Notes: generated by a model not told the origin, from the letters alone. A stretch of 64,000 bases of DNA from Takakia lepidozioides (GCA_030704615.1 CM060731.1:5392001-5456000); one strand, 5' to 3'; positions 48,701 through 60,100 are shown, counted from the first letter of the stretch. Translations and numbers: made by a program.

Positions 48701-49976
48701 TCTACTTATCAAATTGGTCAAGGATAAGTTTAATCATGTGCAAGTTCCTTTGAGCCTTGTTGGTTCAGATGTGTGTGATATATTCTTCAGCAAAGTGGGA
48801 GTTATGTCACGGAATGAGAGGACATATGACGGGTGTGATTTGATTGAGAGTGCGGGAGCATTAACACGCATATCCGAGTTCGAGGCGAATCCAAAAGGAC
48901 CCAAGTTCTCAAGAGCTCACAAGAAACAAGAACACATATGGTCTTCTTTGGAGAAGAAGCCAGGTATCCCCCTTGCTGATTTGTCCGACTTTTCTACTGT
49001 CCAATCGGATGATTGCATTGTGGAGGCTTTGAAAACTGGATTTCTAGAAGCGCAACTTTTATGCCATAAACTTGGGATGAAACCAAACAAAACAACAAAC
49101 TTGGATTGGTGGAATGAGCCATGGACAATTGAGAGACAAATGGAGGTCGAGCTATTCAAAAGCATGGAAGAGGAGGGTGATGATGTCAATGCCATAGATT
49201 CTATTTGTCCTCTTAATGCAGACACACATATTCAAAATGAGGTTGTGGAAGATGAATTGGTGTGCGGGCCTTCGAATTCAATGGAGGATGTTTTGAGCCA
49301 ACCTTTGGATGATCATGCGGAAGAGGTACTTGTTCAAAGTGAATTGAGACATACTCTGGATGCTGTCATTGATGAGTTTGAACAAGAGAAAGATGGATCG
49401 AAGGCAGTGGTTCCATTTGTCAAAGTAGACGGGAAGACCATATTCAAAAGCACTTTGGTTAGCCAACTCAATGGCAACCCTACTCTATCCAAGGATAGAT
49501 TGACACGAGTAAGAAGTGCATCGATGTTGTTTTGCCGAGAAAACAAACCAACTACCAGCAACAAAGCCACGAGCTTGGGATTGGGTTCGGATTGTGCTGT
49601 ATTTTTTGTTGATGGGGAGACTGCGATCCAAACTACAAACATGAAAGGTAGACCAGGGAAAACCTGCAGAGGAACAACCAAAGGCACTTGGTATTTGGGC
49701 AGGGTTCAAAGAATGCGGAAGAAAATCAATAAGCGGTTTGTAGAATGTAGGGATTCTGTTGATTTATTGGAGCGTCATTCTCATATGGAGATTGGATTAG
49801 CATGGTACCAAAAAATTCGAGGAGGGGTCTATACGTACGATTTGACGGATAACATGATGGTTGATTTGGATTCCATTATCGCGTTAGCATGTTTAAAGTA
49901 CAATGTCAAGTCAAACACATATGTTCTTGATGCAAATGACCGAAAAGTCTTTGACAACTTTATCAAAGGCAAATAA
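45764..49976 (+). pseudogene. Transposase with two zinc-finger-like modules, AT-hook and DDE-like core
   Basis: Blocks: 45764-46264, 46239-46805, 46848-47594, 47516-48484 and 48597-49976. N-terminal module: IWCVECEDVY ... NFMRSHLRSEGHR (Cys pair, His pair). Second module: IRIRCPLDSK ... TEHVKGKTH. AT-hook: CKKRGRPPKP near 46600. Core: VMVAEDETVVKQLVRW, PIIGHASDGDSRRRKVMLED and HDQDFIHNGKKLVNPL; then SLVGSDVCDIFFSKVGVM, a phrase like those closing P-type transposases. Damage: a frameshift near 46240-46260, a TGA at 46803-46805, and a one-base shift in the G6 run at 47517-47522. A 111 bp GT-AG intron lies at 48485-48595. Proposed role: cuts and pastes the element. The superfamily is unassigned; it could be P-like or a less-known group. 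Confidence 0.65.
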
Positions 49977-50262
49977 TTTTTTTAATTAATTTGTTAGATT
50001 TTATTATGTTTTAAATGAATAAATTCGATATAATATAAAAACATACATATACATATTGGAGGGTTATTTTTAATGATGAAAAATGAGAATATACATACAT
50101 AAGGGGGTACTTTTCGAAAATTGTAAATTTTTGTATATTTACAGGAGGGGATTTTATAATCTTCAAAAAGTATGTACAGAGGGGATATAAATTATCCAAG
50201 GACCCATATACAGGGGTTTTTTTATTAGGCGACGAACGCACGTAATACGCACAGTTTATAAA
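49977..50262 (+). other. Right subterminal region of the DNA transposon
   Basis: AT-rich (about 49980-50100), then subterminal motifs TACAGGAGGGGATTTTATAA (50141), TACAGAGGGGATATAA (50175) and ATACAGGGG (50206). The left side (41292-41400) has ACAGGAGGGGGTATTTTAAA and ACAGAGGGGGGTTTAAAACA in the same orientation. These are likely transposase-binding repeats. Confidence 0.5.
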
Positions 50263-50278
50263 GAGTGCACCCCCCGGG

Positions 50279-50286
50279 GTCACGGA
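50279..50286 (+). repeat. Target site duplication, right copy
   Basis: GTCACGGA, identical to 41241-41248. The perfect match suggests a young insertion relative to the decayed retroelement it entered. Confidence 0.9.
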
Positions 50287-50985
50287 TCACCAACCATTGA
50301 AGTGGTTGATGGAGTCAGACAAGCTTACAATGAAGCTTGCACGGTGGCCACTTATGCTTCAAGAGTACGACTTCCAGGTGGTGCATCGAGCCGGTATTGC
50401 CAATCGGGATGCAGATGGATTGAGTTATAATCCATGCACGAGCGAGCATGATGATACTGGAGCTCGGTGGCATGGTGAGACGGATGAGGAGATGGTGCCA
50501 GGATGGCATACATCGGTCTTTTTGTGCATTCTAGCAATGGGCTCAAGTTGGTTCATCTCATGTGATTGGTCATGTAGATAGCGTGCATGACGATCCAGAG
50601 ACTAGTGAGGAGTTTGGTGGTGCTAAGGATGTACATGAAGATGCAGCAGTGTTGGCCTACCTTCGTACTGGAGAGACAGTAGCCAGTGTGACTGCTAAGG
50701 AGAGAGATCGGATCCTACAACGAGCCAAGAGGTTCAAGTGGGAGGGGACTCACCTACTCCGGGTATGGGAGGATGGACGAGTGATGATTGTGCCTCATCC
50801 AACACAACGAGCGCGATTGGTACGCCATGCCCATGAGGAGTTGGGACATTTTGGGGTGCGGCGCACTCATAGTTTGCTGCAAGGGCAGTATTGATGGGGG
50901 GACATGCACACGGATGTGCAATAGTTAGTGGCAAGGTGCATGGTGTGTGATAGAGTGCGGGCTTCTTTCAACGCCCCTACTCCAT
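50279..50985 (+). pseudogene. End of RNase H, spacer and integrase zinc domain (copy 2)
   Basis: Resumes within RNase H (MKWLMESDKLTMKLARWPLM, then VVHRAGIANRDADGLSYNPC). Frame 50562-50894 holds VTAKERDRILQRAKRFKWEG and the integrase N-terminal HHCC region (VRHAHEELGHFGVRRTHSLL). A TGA at 50893 and an in-frame TAG near 50922 precede CMVCDRVRASFN (second Cys pair, about 50938-50973). Confidence 0.8.
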
Positions 50986-50987
50986 AA

Positions 50988-52043
50988 TTGCATCCTTTAC
51001 CCATTATGGGTTTGGGCTATCGTTGGAGTCTTGACTTTGCAGGCCCATTGTCATTGACGATTCGTCATAACAAGTATGTGTTGGTGATGGTGAAACACTT
51101 CTCCAAATGGATTGAACTGGTCGTATTGCCTGACAAGGCAAGTGATGGGGCTGCATATGCATTCTTAGATCGAGTGCTTAGCCATTTTGGTGCTCCAGCC
51201 GAGGTACTCACAGACCAGGGGAGAGAGTTCTTGGGGGAGTTTCAGGCTTTGTGTGAGCAAGCCTTGATAGATCACCGCACTACTTCTTGGGATCATCCCG
51301 AGGCTGATGGCTTGGCGGAAAGAGTTGTTCAGACAGTCAAGAGAGGTTTGCGCAAGTACGGTTTGCAGAAGGGACACCTAGGAGATTGGGACCTTCAGCT
51401 GCCTTGGCTAGTTATGGGCTATAGGTTCAGCAAACAAGCTTCACTTTCCTCCTTCTCACCTTACTTTCTTCTCTTCGGCCGAGAGCCGGATTTGCCTGCA
51501 TCTATTCGCAGGGAGGCTGCAGTAGTTCTCAACCTTGATGATCCGGATGTGTGGACACAAGCATGTGCCCAGCGGGCAGAGTTGTTCAAGAGAGTCATGC
51601 CTATGGCTTTTGAGAACCTTGCTATTGCCCAACATCGAGACACATTGAGGTACGCCACTATACGTGGAGGGGGATATCGGCCAAGTGTTCGACGTTTCCA
51701 CCCTGGGGACTATGTGTATTTGCAGCAGACAGCGACTACGACCTTAGATGTCACAACAGGACATGTGATTCTAAGGGTCAGGGAGGTGTTGCCTTCAGGA
51801 GTGTTGATTCTGGAGGGTCGAGATGACATGGTATGGAAGGACCATGTGCGCAATTGTGCGCCATGTCACCTTCCACATGTGGATGGGAGGATAGATCTCA
51901 ACCTTGCAGTGGTACCTGCGGGGTTGCGTTGCATGTTATGTGGGCATGCTGGTGGCGCCGCAACCATGTTGGTGTGTGACAAATGCTCAAGGGGGTGGCA
52001 CATGGGATGCTTGACACCGCCACGTTTGCACCCGACCTCTTGA
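50988..52043 (+). pseudogene. Integrase core and C-terminal PHD finger (copy 2)
   Basis: A 351-residue open frame. Core: YRWSLDFAGPLSLTIRHNKY (first Asp), PAEVLTDQGREFLGEF (second Asp), WDHPEADGLAERVVQ (catalytic Glu): a complete D,D,E set. Then FSPYFLLFGREPDLPASIRR, a C-terminal beta domain (VILRVREVLPSGVLILEGRD) and the start of a PHD finger. The stop at 52041 comes from sequence that replaced the last part of the PHD (LTPPRLHPTS). Better preserved than copy 1 in the core. Role: cDNA insertion, with chromatin reading inferred for the PHD part. Confidence 0.88.
51930..52022 (+). other. PHD finger module, truncated (copy 2)
   Basis: CMLCGHAGGAATMLVCDKCS followed by RGWHMGCLTPP. It has the first four Cys ligands, the His and the Cys after WHMG. 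The last Cys pair, present in copy 1 as WLCLHC, is lost to a deletion. So each copy is defective in a different place, and the ancestral protein had a complete Cys4-His-Cys3 set. Confidence 0.8.
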
Positions 52044-52150
52044 TCTATCGACTTTAGGTGTTGGGACTTGTGCGATTGAAGACCAAGCGATGATCTTATT
52101 GGGGTGGATACTTGCAAGCTATCCGGTGTTAGAGGGACCTAATCACCAGC

Positions 52151-53636
52151 TAGGACTTCAACAATTACCATGAACTCATGTGCTTTGCTCCGTTTCTCTT
52201 CAATATACTTCATAAGAGAGTATAAGGAAAATATATAAATATCAAATGGTGGGGCTTGTGTTTTTGAGGCAGATAACCGGTATGTGTAAAAAAAATTTGG
52301 GAAAGTAAATTGTGAAAAAGATGTGGGAGAAAAATGCTCGCTTTGAGAAAACTGGGATGCGTAGTAACATGGTAAATTTGATTTTTTAGCCTGATCAGTT
52401 AATAATCTAATGTCTATTAATGGGGTTTTGTATGGACAACATGACATGCAAATAGCTCTTATTTTTTAGCAATTTTGGTGAATGAGTTTGTGGGATGTAC
52501 ATAGGGGGAATAATTCCACTCCACCATGCTGTAGTTCTCCCACACATATCTTACAATAGAAACTATATCAATATGTTTACATCTATATTACTCACAATAT
52601 TATTTATAATAACTACATTCTGATATACATGCTCTCTAAATATGATTCAAAACAGACTATGCTCCACAATCCTATCACATCTACCTTTTCACTGAGCACC
52701 TAATACAATACCATTCGTAGGTTCTGACGGTTGGGGTATTCCATGGTTTCCTGTATGGCAACATTCTTCTCTGTCGATCAACCTTTGCCCGTAAGCCACA
52801 TTCTGTTTCTACTTATCAATGTCAAACAAAGGCTGCCATATTTTACATGCCAATTTTCTCCTACATTATCATCTACTCTTTATTACAAACACGACACACA
52901 CCACATCTCACCAATCTATAAATAACTACCAGTACATCCAAATAAAACATTCATCCCATTCCCAAAAAGTCATCATGCCTACAAAAATTGTATTTCGGCG
53001 TTGATCACCCGTTGGCAGGATTGTGATGCTCTTGCTTGCTGGCTATAAGGTAGAAACATCTCAAATGGACCATTTAAGAAATGAGTGTAGTTTCAGGTGT
53101 GCAGTGTCGTCATATATATATTTCTGATGTGGGCACAAATAAATGAAATTTAATGAAAAAAAAGAAAAAAAAGAATCCGAATTATTTTAAAATATTGGTG
53201 AATATTCAATGTGAAATCATAGAATAATCCTTGAATGGACCAGTAGGGGGTACTATTTTGAACAGCAAGTGTACTCTGTCTAGAGGCAAAAAGTATGCGT
53301 CCTCTTTCACTTTACTGTTTAAACAAATAGTAACATGGACCATGTCATTCAACTAACATAATTATTTACTGACCTTAAAATAACCTCCCACTCCTAGAAA
53401 ATTGAGCTCAAGGTTGGATGAAACTCAATCCTAGATCGTTGATCTAGATGAAACTCAATCGTGATCATTGATCACGAAATGCGATCCCCTCTCATGCATG
53501 TTTGGATTCATTCTTCCTGTCTGGACTCATTCATGACTTGATACTTCTCTCAAAATGCGCGCCAGTGGATATTAATTTGTCCATTAAGTGGTATTATCAT
53601 GATCATGTATGAGTTAAAAGGGTTCATTGCAATTAC
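52151..53636. other. AT-rich region without genes
   Basis: No coding region, repeat family or RNA gene recognised. Homology to the retroelement stops near 52152, where the LTR should begin, so the 3' LTR is lost. A purine run GAAAAAAAAGAAAAAAAAGA lies near 53154-53174. A short direct repeat (GATGAAACTCAATCCTAGAT / GATGAAACTCAATCGTGAT) is at 53417 and 53448. Confidence 0.5.
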
Positions 53637-55832
53637 CTAATCTGGACCAATTGTGATCAAAGTATCTTTTAGAGATAACATATGGTTAGTTTTATATATT
53701 GTTCTAGGGGTCCGTTTAAGGTTACGCTCCCATTTAGGTGTTTCTACCTTAGCTATGTAAATCCCACATGGAGGATTGAGAGGGGATGGCCCCGCCCACC
53801 CTGGAGTGCCATGCAACCATGCATGTTCGTGTGTGCTTCTTTTTGGTGCGGTCCTATTTACAATTTTGTCAATGCGTTTGGGGGTGACGTATTTGAACAC
53901 ATCTGCATTCAGGTGGTAGCCAGGCGCAGTTCGATAAGCAGTCGGGGTGGCAAATCCTGGGATGCCAAAACTTTTGAACTGAGATAGTTTCTCAAGTATA
54001 ACGTTGGCATTCTTATATAAGGTTTCTAGATTGGTGCCCAAGTACTGGTCCGTGATGGACTTGTGCATCAATATCATGTAGGTGTGGTAATCAGTTCGCT
54101 GTGTCGTAATAATTGTGTCTCATACATGATTTTCCATGGAGACGGGCTCACCCCGAATGTCTATTTTGATCGTCATGGCAAGGGTAGCAAGCTTTTGGTC
54201 GATTTCAGACATGAGCACAACATGGCTAGTGTCAAGGACAATCATTTGCTGAATGCTGATTGATTCCACCGTGTCCGCTAGAGCTTGGTTGATATTTTCC
54301 GCCCACAGGCATTGCGGTATTTTTGGTGCTGGCGGAAGTGTCCCATTTAGGCTGCGTGTATGTGGCACAAAGTTTACAAGTTTGTCCGTGAGTGACACAT
54401 TTCTTTTGTTGCACCACTGTGTGAAAATTATTGGATTTTTGGAGATAAGTTGAGCCATTCATGTATGCTTTATTTTCTTTGAAGAATGGACATTACTGAA
54501 GAGGATCTCCTTGATGTTTCCCTATCCAAACAATTGTGACAAAGATTCATTTCTTGCCTCCTTGTTAGCATTAGGTCTAAGTTCTTGGCTACGATAGTGA
54601 GAGCGTTCATTTCCGCGATGATGTCCAACTAGGGTGGCTTTGATGCCTGTCATGCTTGTCCTTTGATGCGGGGAACAGGTTGAGGAGAGTTTGCTCAATG
54701 CGGACGCCCGTCTCCATTATTATTTTCCTTGTGTCCTCGGAGAGGCCGAGGTAGATGTGGCAGAAGGCAGAGTCAGCTTTGGGTTTGTTGACATGATAGA
54801 ATTTGAATTCATCTCCGTGGTTGTGCCATGTATATAAACAAGTGTTCAGACGAGGCTGTTATATATTCGTAAGCCTTTGAACTACCATACCGGCCTACAC
54901 CTGCTCTCCCGATGCTAATTCCAGAACGAAGAACGAAGGCCCTATCTCTGTGAAGGAGAGCAAGACCAACAACTTCAGGGTGATGAAGCTCAATTTTGAG
55001 GAGACCTAACCAGATTTTAGAGGCTGGCTTAGTGTAAACTGAGACATGATAGTACATGCCATTACCAAGCACAATACCAATGTCCTCAAATTATCGTTTC
55101 TTGGCTCCAAGTAGTACAACCTCCTTGGGCATGGTGGTATCATAGTCAAATCTGATTATAATATGTTAAGGAGTGGCAGACATGCCTGTGTGAGGATTCA
55201 CTTTGGTACTTTCGGGTAATTGAGTGAGATGGAAGAAATGTCCGTCTCTTCCGTCAATCGAGACCAAAGGTAGAGAGGTTGGTGGATCCTTGGGAAGGCT
55301 TTCATGCAGGTGAGCATGTCATGGCATTCTTCAGAGGAAAGACCCAATTGTAGGAGAGATTCCTTTGATCGAACTTCTTTGAGAATGGACCAATCTAGAT
55401 CGACAGTATGCTGCTCCATGGTTTGAAATCATATCCATAGTTGCATAAGAGCATAATAGCTGTCGATTTCCATGGCAGGTTGAGTACGTGGGGGGGGGAA
55501 TACCTCAAAACAGAGCGCGTGTTTCCGGCGGTTGAAGTGTCCATGTTGGTATCCGATTCTTGGGCCTGCATATTCTCAATGGGAGTTAGAGAGACAGTTG
55601 GTCTAAGTGCCTTGCTTTTAGTTTTGGAGCGGAGAGGTGAGTTCACTGGTAGGTGGAGAGCATATAATAGTAAGAGATGATTGAGACTTTTGGAGTGCTT
55701 ATAAGTGTAATGCTTAGAAGTGCTAAGGGATGTGGCTGACGGTTTCGAGCTAGAAGACTGACTCTGGGATAGTGTGGAAGGGTGAAATGGGGCCTTTAGT
55801 ACGAAAGATATGTACATGAACTTTTGGTACAT
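53637..55832 (-). pseudogene. Long decayed ORF of unknown family
   Basis: Minus strand in order: 55832-55395, 55419-55198, 55072-54809, about 54800-54460 (broken), 54458-54120 and 54077-53637, the last two in one frame separated by a single stop. Readable phrases: LSSEECHDMLTCMKAFPRIH, IWLGLLKIELHHPEVVGLAL, then RDRAFVLRSGISIGRAGVGR, NKRNVSLTDKLVNFVPHTRS, and ATPTAYRTAPGYHLNADVFK. Together they would make a protein of roughly 650-720 residues with a Ser/Thr-rich N-terminus. I do not recognise the family: it could be a transposon protein, an old viral insertion or a dead host gene. Composition is soluble and mixed, with no membrane segments. Confidence 0.45.
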
Positions 55833-56929
55833 GTAAATGACAATTTTAAGTACCTTAGTTCGGTGTCATTGTTTTTACTGAAACATTTTCTAACATGCAC
55901 AAGTGGATTGAATGACAGAAAAACATTACTTGACATGCATTCGAAAGCCATTCGAAACACTCTTTTAGGGCCATGTGCCTTTTGGTATAAATAGAGCTCT
56001 TGTACTAATTGCTGAATAATGATTCTCTGATTGTCAATTTTATTGGCTCCTCTTTATTCTAAAGTGGAGACTACGCATTAGTGTCAAATATGGCTAGCCC
56101 CTGTTGTGCCTTCCCCAGGTGTCACCTCCTCTTTTTTTTCTTTTTTTTCCTGAAAACTACTTCATGACCTCGAGGTAACACCTCCCTCAGGTACCATCTC
56201 TCTTCTTGAAGAGTTTATGAAGAATAAATGGATGAAATTTCAAGTTTATTGCAGATGAAAATAGGTTTCATTATTCACAAAGAGGAGCCATACACAACTA
56301 GCCGCTTGTTATATATGTTTCTGATAAAAATAAAGTAAATGTTGAATTTTTTTGGAAAACTTGAATCCGACATTGTTGGCTGGAATAGTACAAAGCTCAT
56401 AGTACTAGTATTTTAGAATGTTGCGATGAGTAATATGCTGGTAAGGCAATAACATCAATAACTTTGAGGTGTAGGGTCAATTCTTAATGGACGCTGGTGT
56501 CACCCCTGTCCGTGTCACCCACTTCTGTGTCACTCCAATCTATGTCACTCTTGAGAGTGGGTGGGGAAGATTTGATGTACCGTGTTATTAGAGATCGCAT
56601 GCTTGCACTAATTTGTTACGTTATTCACTCTGGACAGTTTCCTTCCAAACACTACAAATAAATGTATATTACCCGCAATCTCAAGTATTTTCCCAGCGTT
56701 CTGTAGATCTCAGTGACCTACAAAACAAATACTTTGAATGCATTTCTTAGGTGCTCTCAAATATGACATTCTAGCGTTATTTTACCTGAGTTTTCATCTA
56801 AAACATACCATTGATCAGAAGCTAATTGTGTTTTTCCCCCTCCTCAAGGGCCTGAATTGTGAGCAGTCGCTCCTTTAAAAAATAAAAATAAAAAAATTGT
56901 GTTTTTCTGTTATGTAGCAAACTATAGAA
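55833..56929. other. Upstream region of the SERAC1-like gene, no gene
   Basis: AT-rich with T and C runs. A four-unit tandem repeat of about 15 bp (GTGTCACCCCTGTCC, GTGTCACCCACTTCT, GTGTCACTCCAATCT, ATGTCACTCTTGAGA) sits at 56497-56557. GTAACACCTCC and GTACCATCTC variants near 56115-56210 look related. No coding region recognised. Confidence 0.5.
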
Positions 56930-56940
56930 TATATATAAAA
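56929..56940 (+). promoter_or_regulatory. TATA box of the SERAC1-like gene
   Basis: ATATATATAAAA lies about 205 bp before the chosen ATG at 57146. It would place the transcript start near 56970, giving a leader of about 175 bases. A polypurine patch GGGGAGGGGAGGGGGAAA occurs in that leader (57078-57095). Confidence 0.5.
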
Positions 56941-57145
56941 TAGGGGACTGTAGAGATCACGGTGGCCGAGCTGCAGCCTTGGACTAGTTTTTCTGGTCGG
57001 GTGTAAGTTAGATCGTTTGTGTCTGTCTGTTTGTCTGTGTGAAATTGGATTGATTTGTGTCCAGGAAGAAGAATTCAGGGGAGGGGAGGGGGAAATTTGG
57101 AAGTTGTATTGGAGGAGGTGATGAGCCTGCAAATTTCAAACTCAA

Positions 57146-60100
57146 ATGCTCATCCGCACACAAGTGCATCGTCATCTGCGGCCATATCTCAGGCAGCGGA
57201 GCTGCATTGTACTCCCTCATTATATTTTGAAGGGCCCTTGTCCCGTTCATGTCCACCTTGGCCTGTGTTCATCTGACAGAAAATTCAATCACGTTGATCA
57301 AACCGTCGGGTTTAGGGTTCCCAAACATGGAATTTCTTCATCATCTTTCCATTTCTGGGCTTCAAAGCAAGTGCCGCGACCGTCGTCTGAGCATCAGAAG
57401 ATTTCCCTGGTAGACGGATTTACATTCTCGAGAAGCTGGCCGTATTTGTACAGGGACACTGCGCATGGGGTGTTGCGTCAAGGCAACGACCTTTCGTCGT
57501 CCCTGGAGAAAAAGAAAGGGTTCGATCTCCACAGCAGACAGCGAGTGTACTATTCAGCAGGGGCAGGGGCAGCGACCTTGCTTATGTTCATCGCTGCATC
57601 GGCTGCAATCTCTATGTCCGCTGCTGAAATGCATGGAATTGCGCTCTCGGGATTCTTGGCCCTCTACGATTCTGCAGTGGAATTTGCAAGGAAACTGGCT
57701 GGGATAATGTGGAGCTTCGAGGGGGCAATGGTGGAATCCATTGTAGATTTTGTGGAAGCAGGTGCGGCCGCGTGGGTGCTGGTTCGTTGCCTGGCTTCAG
57801 TGCTTGCATCAGCTAGTGACAGTGCGACACTTGATGCGTTCGCCTTGTGGCGACCGAGGGTAGCATCTCTACTGGCAGGTGTGGACGATGAAATGTCACT
57901 TAGAGCTCTTGGTCAGTAGGTAGCAGCATATAGTAGTCAACTGTGGCTGGAGATCTGGCTGGAGATCTGTCAATTAGGTTACTGCCTCTGTCAGGAGGCT
58001 TGGAAGTGATACCATCCCGCGTCTTGGCGCTGCTGATTTGCTTACATTTATAGCTTATCCATCCCTTGGCATGATAGAGGGGGCATAACTGTGTCGATTT
58101 CTTCCCCCACAGACTTCAGACCTGTAGGAACTCAATCTGGCAATGCCCAAACCATGACTGGATGGACCACAGAACTAACCTGTAAAGGTCGAGTGCATGT
58201 CCAAACACCTTCAGATGTACATTTCAATTTCAATGTTGCAGTCCTTCAATTCTGATTGCTCATTGAGGGTAGACTTACTCCAATTAACTGTCTAACGATT
58301 AAAGAGAAGCTATGGTGGCGCAGATCTTGCAGCACATGAGAACCGGAGAAAAGCTGTGGTGGAGTCAGGGAATGGCGCAGTGGTGGACTGGCTGTTGAAG
58401 GCTGTTGGAGGAGGCAGGTATGGTTTGCATGTAGTGCACGCCAACTCATAAAAAATGTATGTTTCCACCACTACTCATGGGATATTGTCTTGTTGACAGG
58501 CCATGTAAAAGGAAATCTCTTTCAGCTATGTGGGAAGGCCTTGCCTTCTAGTGGTAGCAATCTTGGCAGGCCATAATAGATGTTTTAATTTCATGGCAGG
58601 CCGGCGTGCATGGTGACCCAGGCAGAGGCATCAAGGGCTCTTGCTCACCTTCTGTCAGACGTAAACACATGTGAGAGTGTGTTAGGCAGGCCGCATGCTT
58701 TGCCCTACTTGCTACACTTTGCGGCTTCCCTGCAACCTCGTGATGCCATTGAGGTTTGTGACAATATGCACCATGTTCGTTTGTTGTATGGTAACAAGTC
58801 TTTGTTAGGTACTGACTTGGATTCCTACAGGCCCTCTCTGCCCCATGGGCAGCCCACTGAGCCTCCCTTGGAGGTAATGGAATTCTTCTCTCCATTGATG
58901 CAAACACCTCTGGGGATCTGATCTCGATAAGAAGCTTTCCAGATGAGATAAATTTTACCTGTTTGGTGTGTTGCTTTTATGCACAGTGAGATTAGTAGCA
59001 GGAGTAAGTGTTGTCACATGGTACATTTGCTTATGAGAACTTCATGAAGGGACTTTAGCTTTGCATAGTGCAAAGAATATACATGCATTAAATTGTCATG
59101 TAAATTTGGAAGTGCTGGAGGCTGTCTGATGTGCATCTGTATTTGTCACACGGAGCTGAATTCTTATTGTGTGGTAAATTTGGATGAGTAGTGGAGAATC
59201 TATAGGGTGATTACTCTTAATATTTTCACTATCAATAAATTTGGCTGCAGAGCTTGAAGCCAGGGAAGAAAGAGCACGTGACACAAGAAGGGGGAGAAGT
59301 TCCAAGAGGAAAGAGTCTTCTTGTTGCAGCTATAATGGACCTGATCACCTCGAGCTGTGATTCTGGGGATGCCTTTGCAGGATTTCGTCCCATGCTTCCA
59401 GGTTTATACACTCACTCCACACATCCTTGAAATACTAGATTCCCAGTTTCTTTTGTCAAGTTATTTCTATGTTCCATCCCCTGTCCCTATCTTTTGTGTA
59501 TCGCCACAGGGCTAGCTGTGTATTGTACATGATTCATACCTGCATCCGGGACACAAATACACATCTCTCCTAATCAGGTGTTGTTGTGATTGGGTTAAAT
59601 TCTACAGGGAAAGCGGACCCAGCAGATGTTGTGACAGCTTTGCAAGTGGTGGGGGGTGGCTGGCTCACAGAGGACGAGGGAAATTCTAAGGGAAAAGATG
59701 GAAAGGATAGAGGGGCGGTTTCTGTACCTGGAACATTAGTGCATCCAGGCACAGACGTTGTTGGCATCCAGAGAATGGAAGAGTTCTTTTCACAGGTTGC
59801 CATAGCTGAGTGGTGCAAAAAATCTGCACTTTTTATCATGGATTTTTGGGCCTTGAAAAGTCCATTAGGACGCAACTTGGGGGGCAGAGAGACCTCAGGT
59901 CCTGTTGGGACTGTGAAGTCTCTGAGGGTAGAAGGCACAGAGGATGCCAGAGGGATTATTAAGAAGAGGTCTAGTGGAAGCTCTGGTAGCAGCTATGGTC
60001 TGTGGGATGACCTTCCAGGTCTATATGTTGCAGTGCCATTGGCAGCTTGGGCACTTGCCACATGGGCACAGGCCTCAAGTGCAAACCGGTCAACAATAGC

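Larger units (their letters stand above)
41249..50278 (+). mobile_element. 9.03 kb DNA transposon with 16 bp TIRs
   Basis: The ends CCCGGGGGGTGCACTC (41249-41264) and its reverse complement (50263-50278) are perfect inverted repeats, flanked by an exact 8 bp duplication. Short subterminal motifs ACAGGAGGGG (41293, 41377, 50141) with AGAGGGG variants lie near both ends. The interior has, left to right: a tRNA-derived SINE head, two LINE fragments in opposite orientation, and a transposase gene with DDE-like signatures. An 8 bp duplication is shared by hAT- and P-type transposons. The TIR does not start CAG as most hATs do, and the transposase motifs look nearer to P-like enzymes; I leave the superfamily open. 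Confidence 0.85.
36482..52150 (+). mobile_element. Ty3/gypsy element with C5 DNA methyltransferase and PHD finger, copy 2 (split)
   Basis: Plus strand: gag C-terminus with two zinc knuckles, protease, linker, C5-methyltransferase, RT, RNase H (interrupted at 41248/50279 by a DNA transposon), integrase, PHD finger, and a 3' untranslated piece matching copy 1. Without the 9.03 kb insert the internal part is about 6.6 kb. No LTR is recognisable at either end; the 3' LTR should start just after 52150 and does not. Several stops and frameshifts are present, including one directly behind the methyltransferase catalytic Cys. Confidence 0.88.

Noticed and set aside
41249-50278. Assigning the transposon to hAT on the 8 bp duplication alone
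   Set aside because: P-type elements also make 8 bp duplications, the TIR does not start CAG, and the transposase lacks hAT landmarks I can see.
53637-55832. Calling the unknown ORF an endogenous RNA-virus nucleocapsid
   Set aside because: Considered because of its single long soluble frame, but no diagnostic motif could be found.
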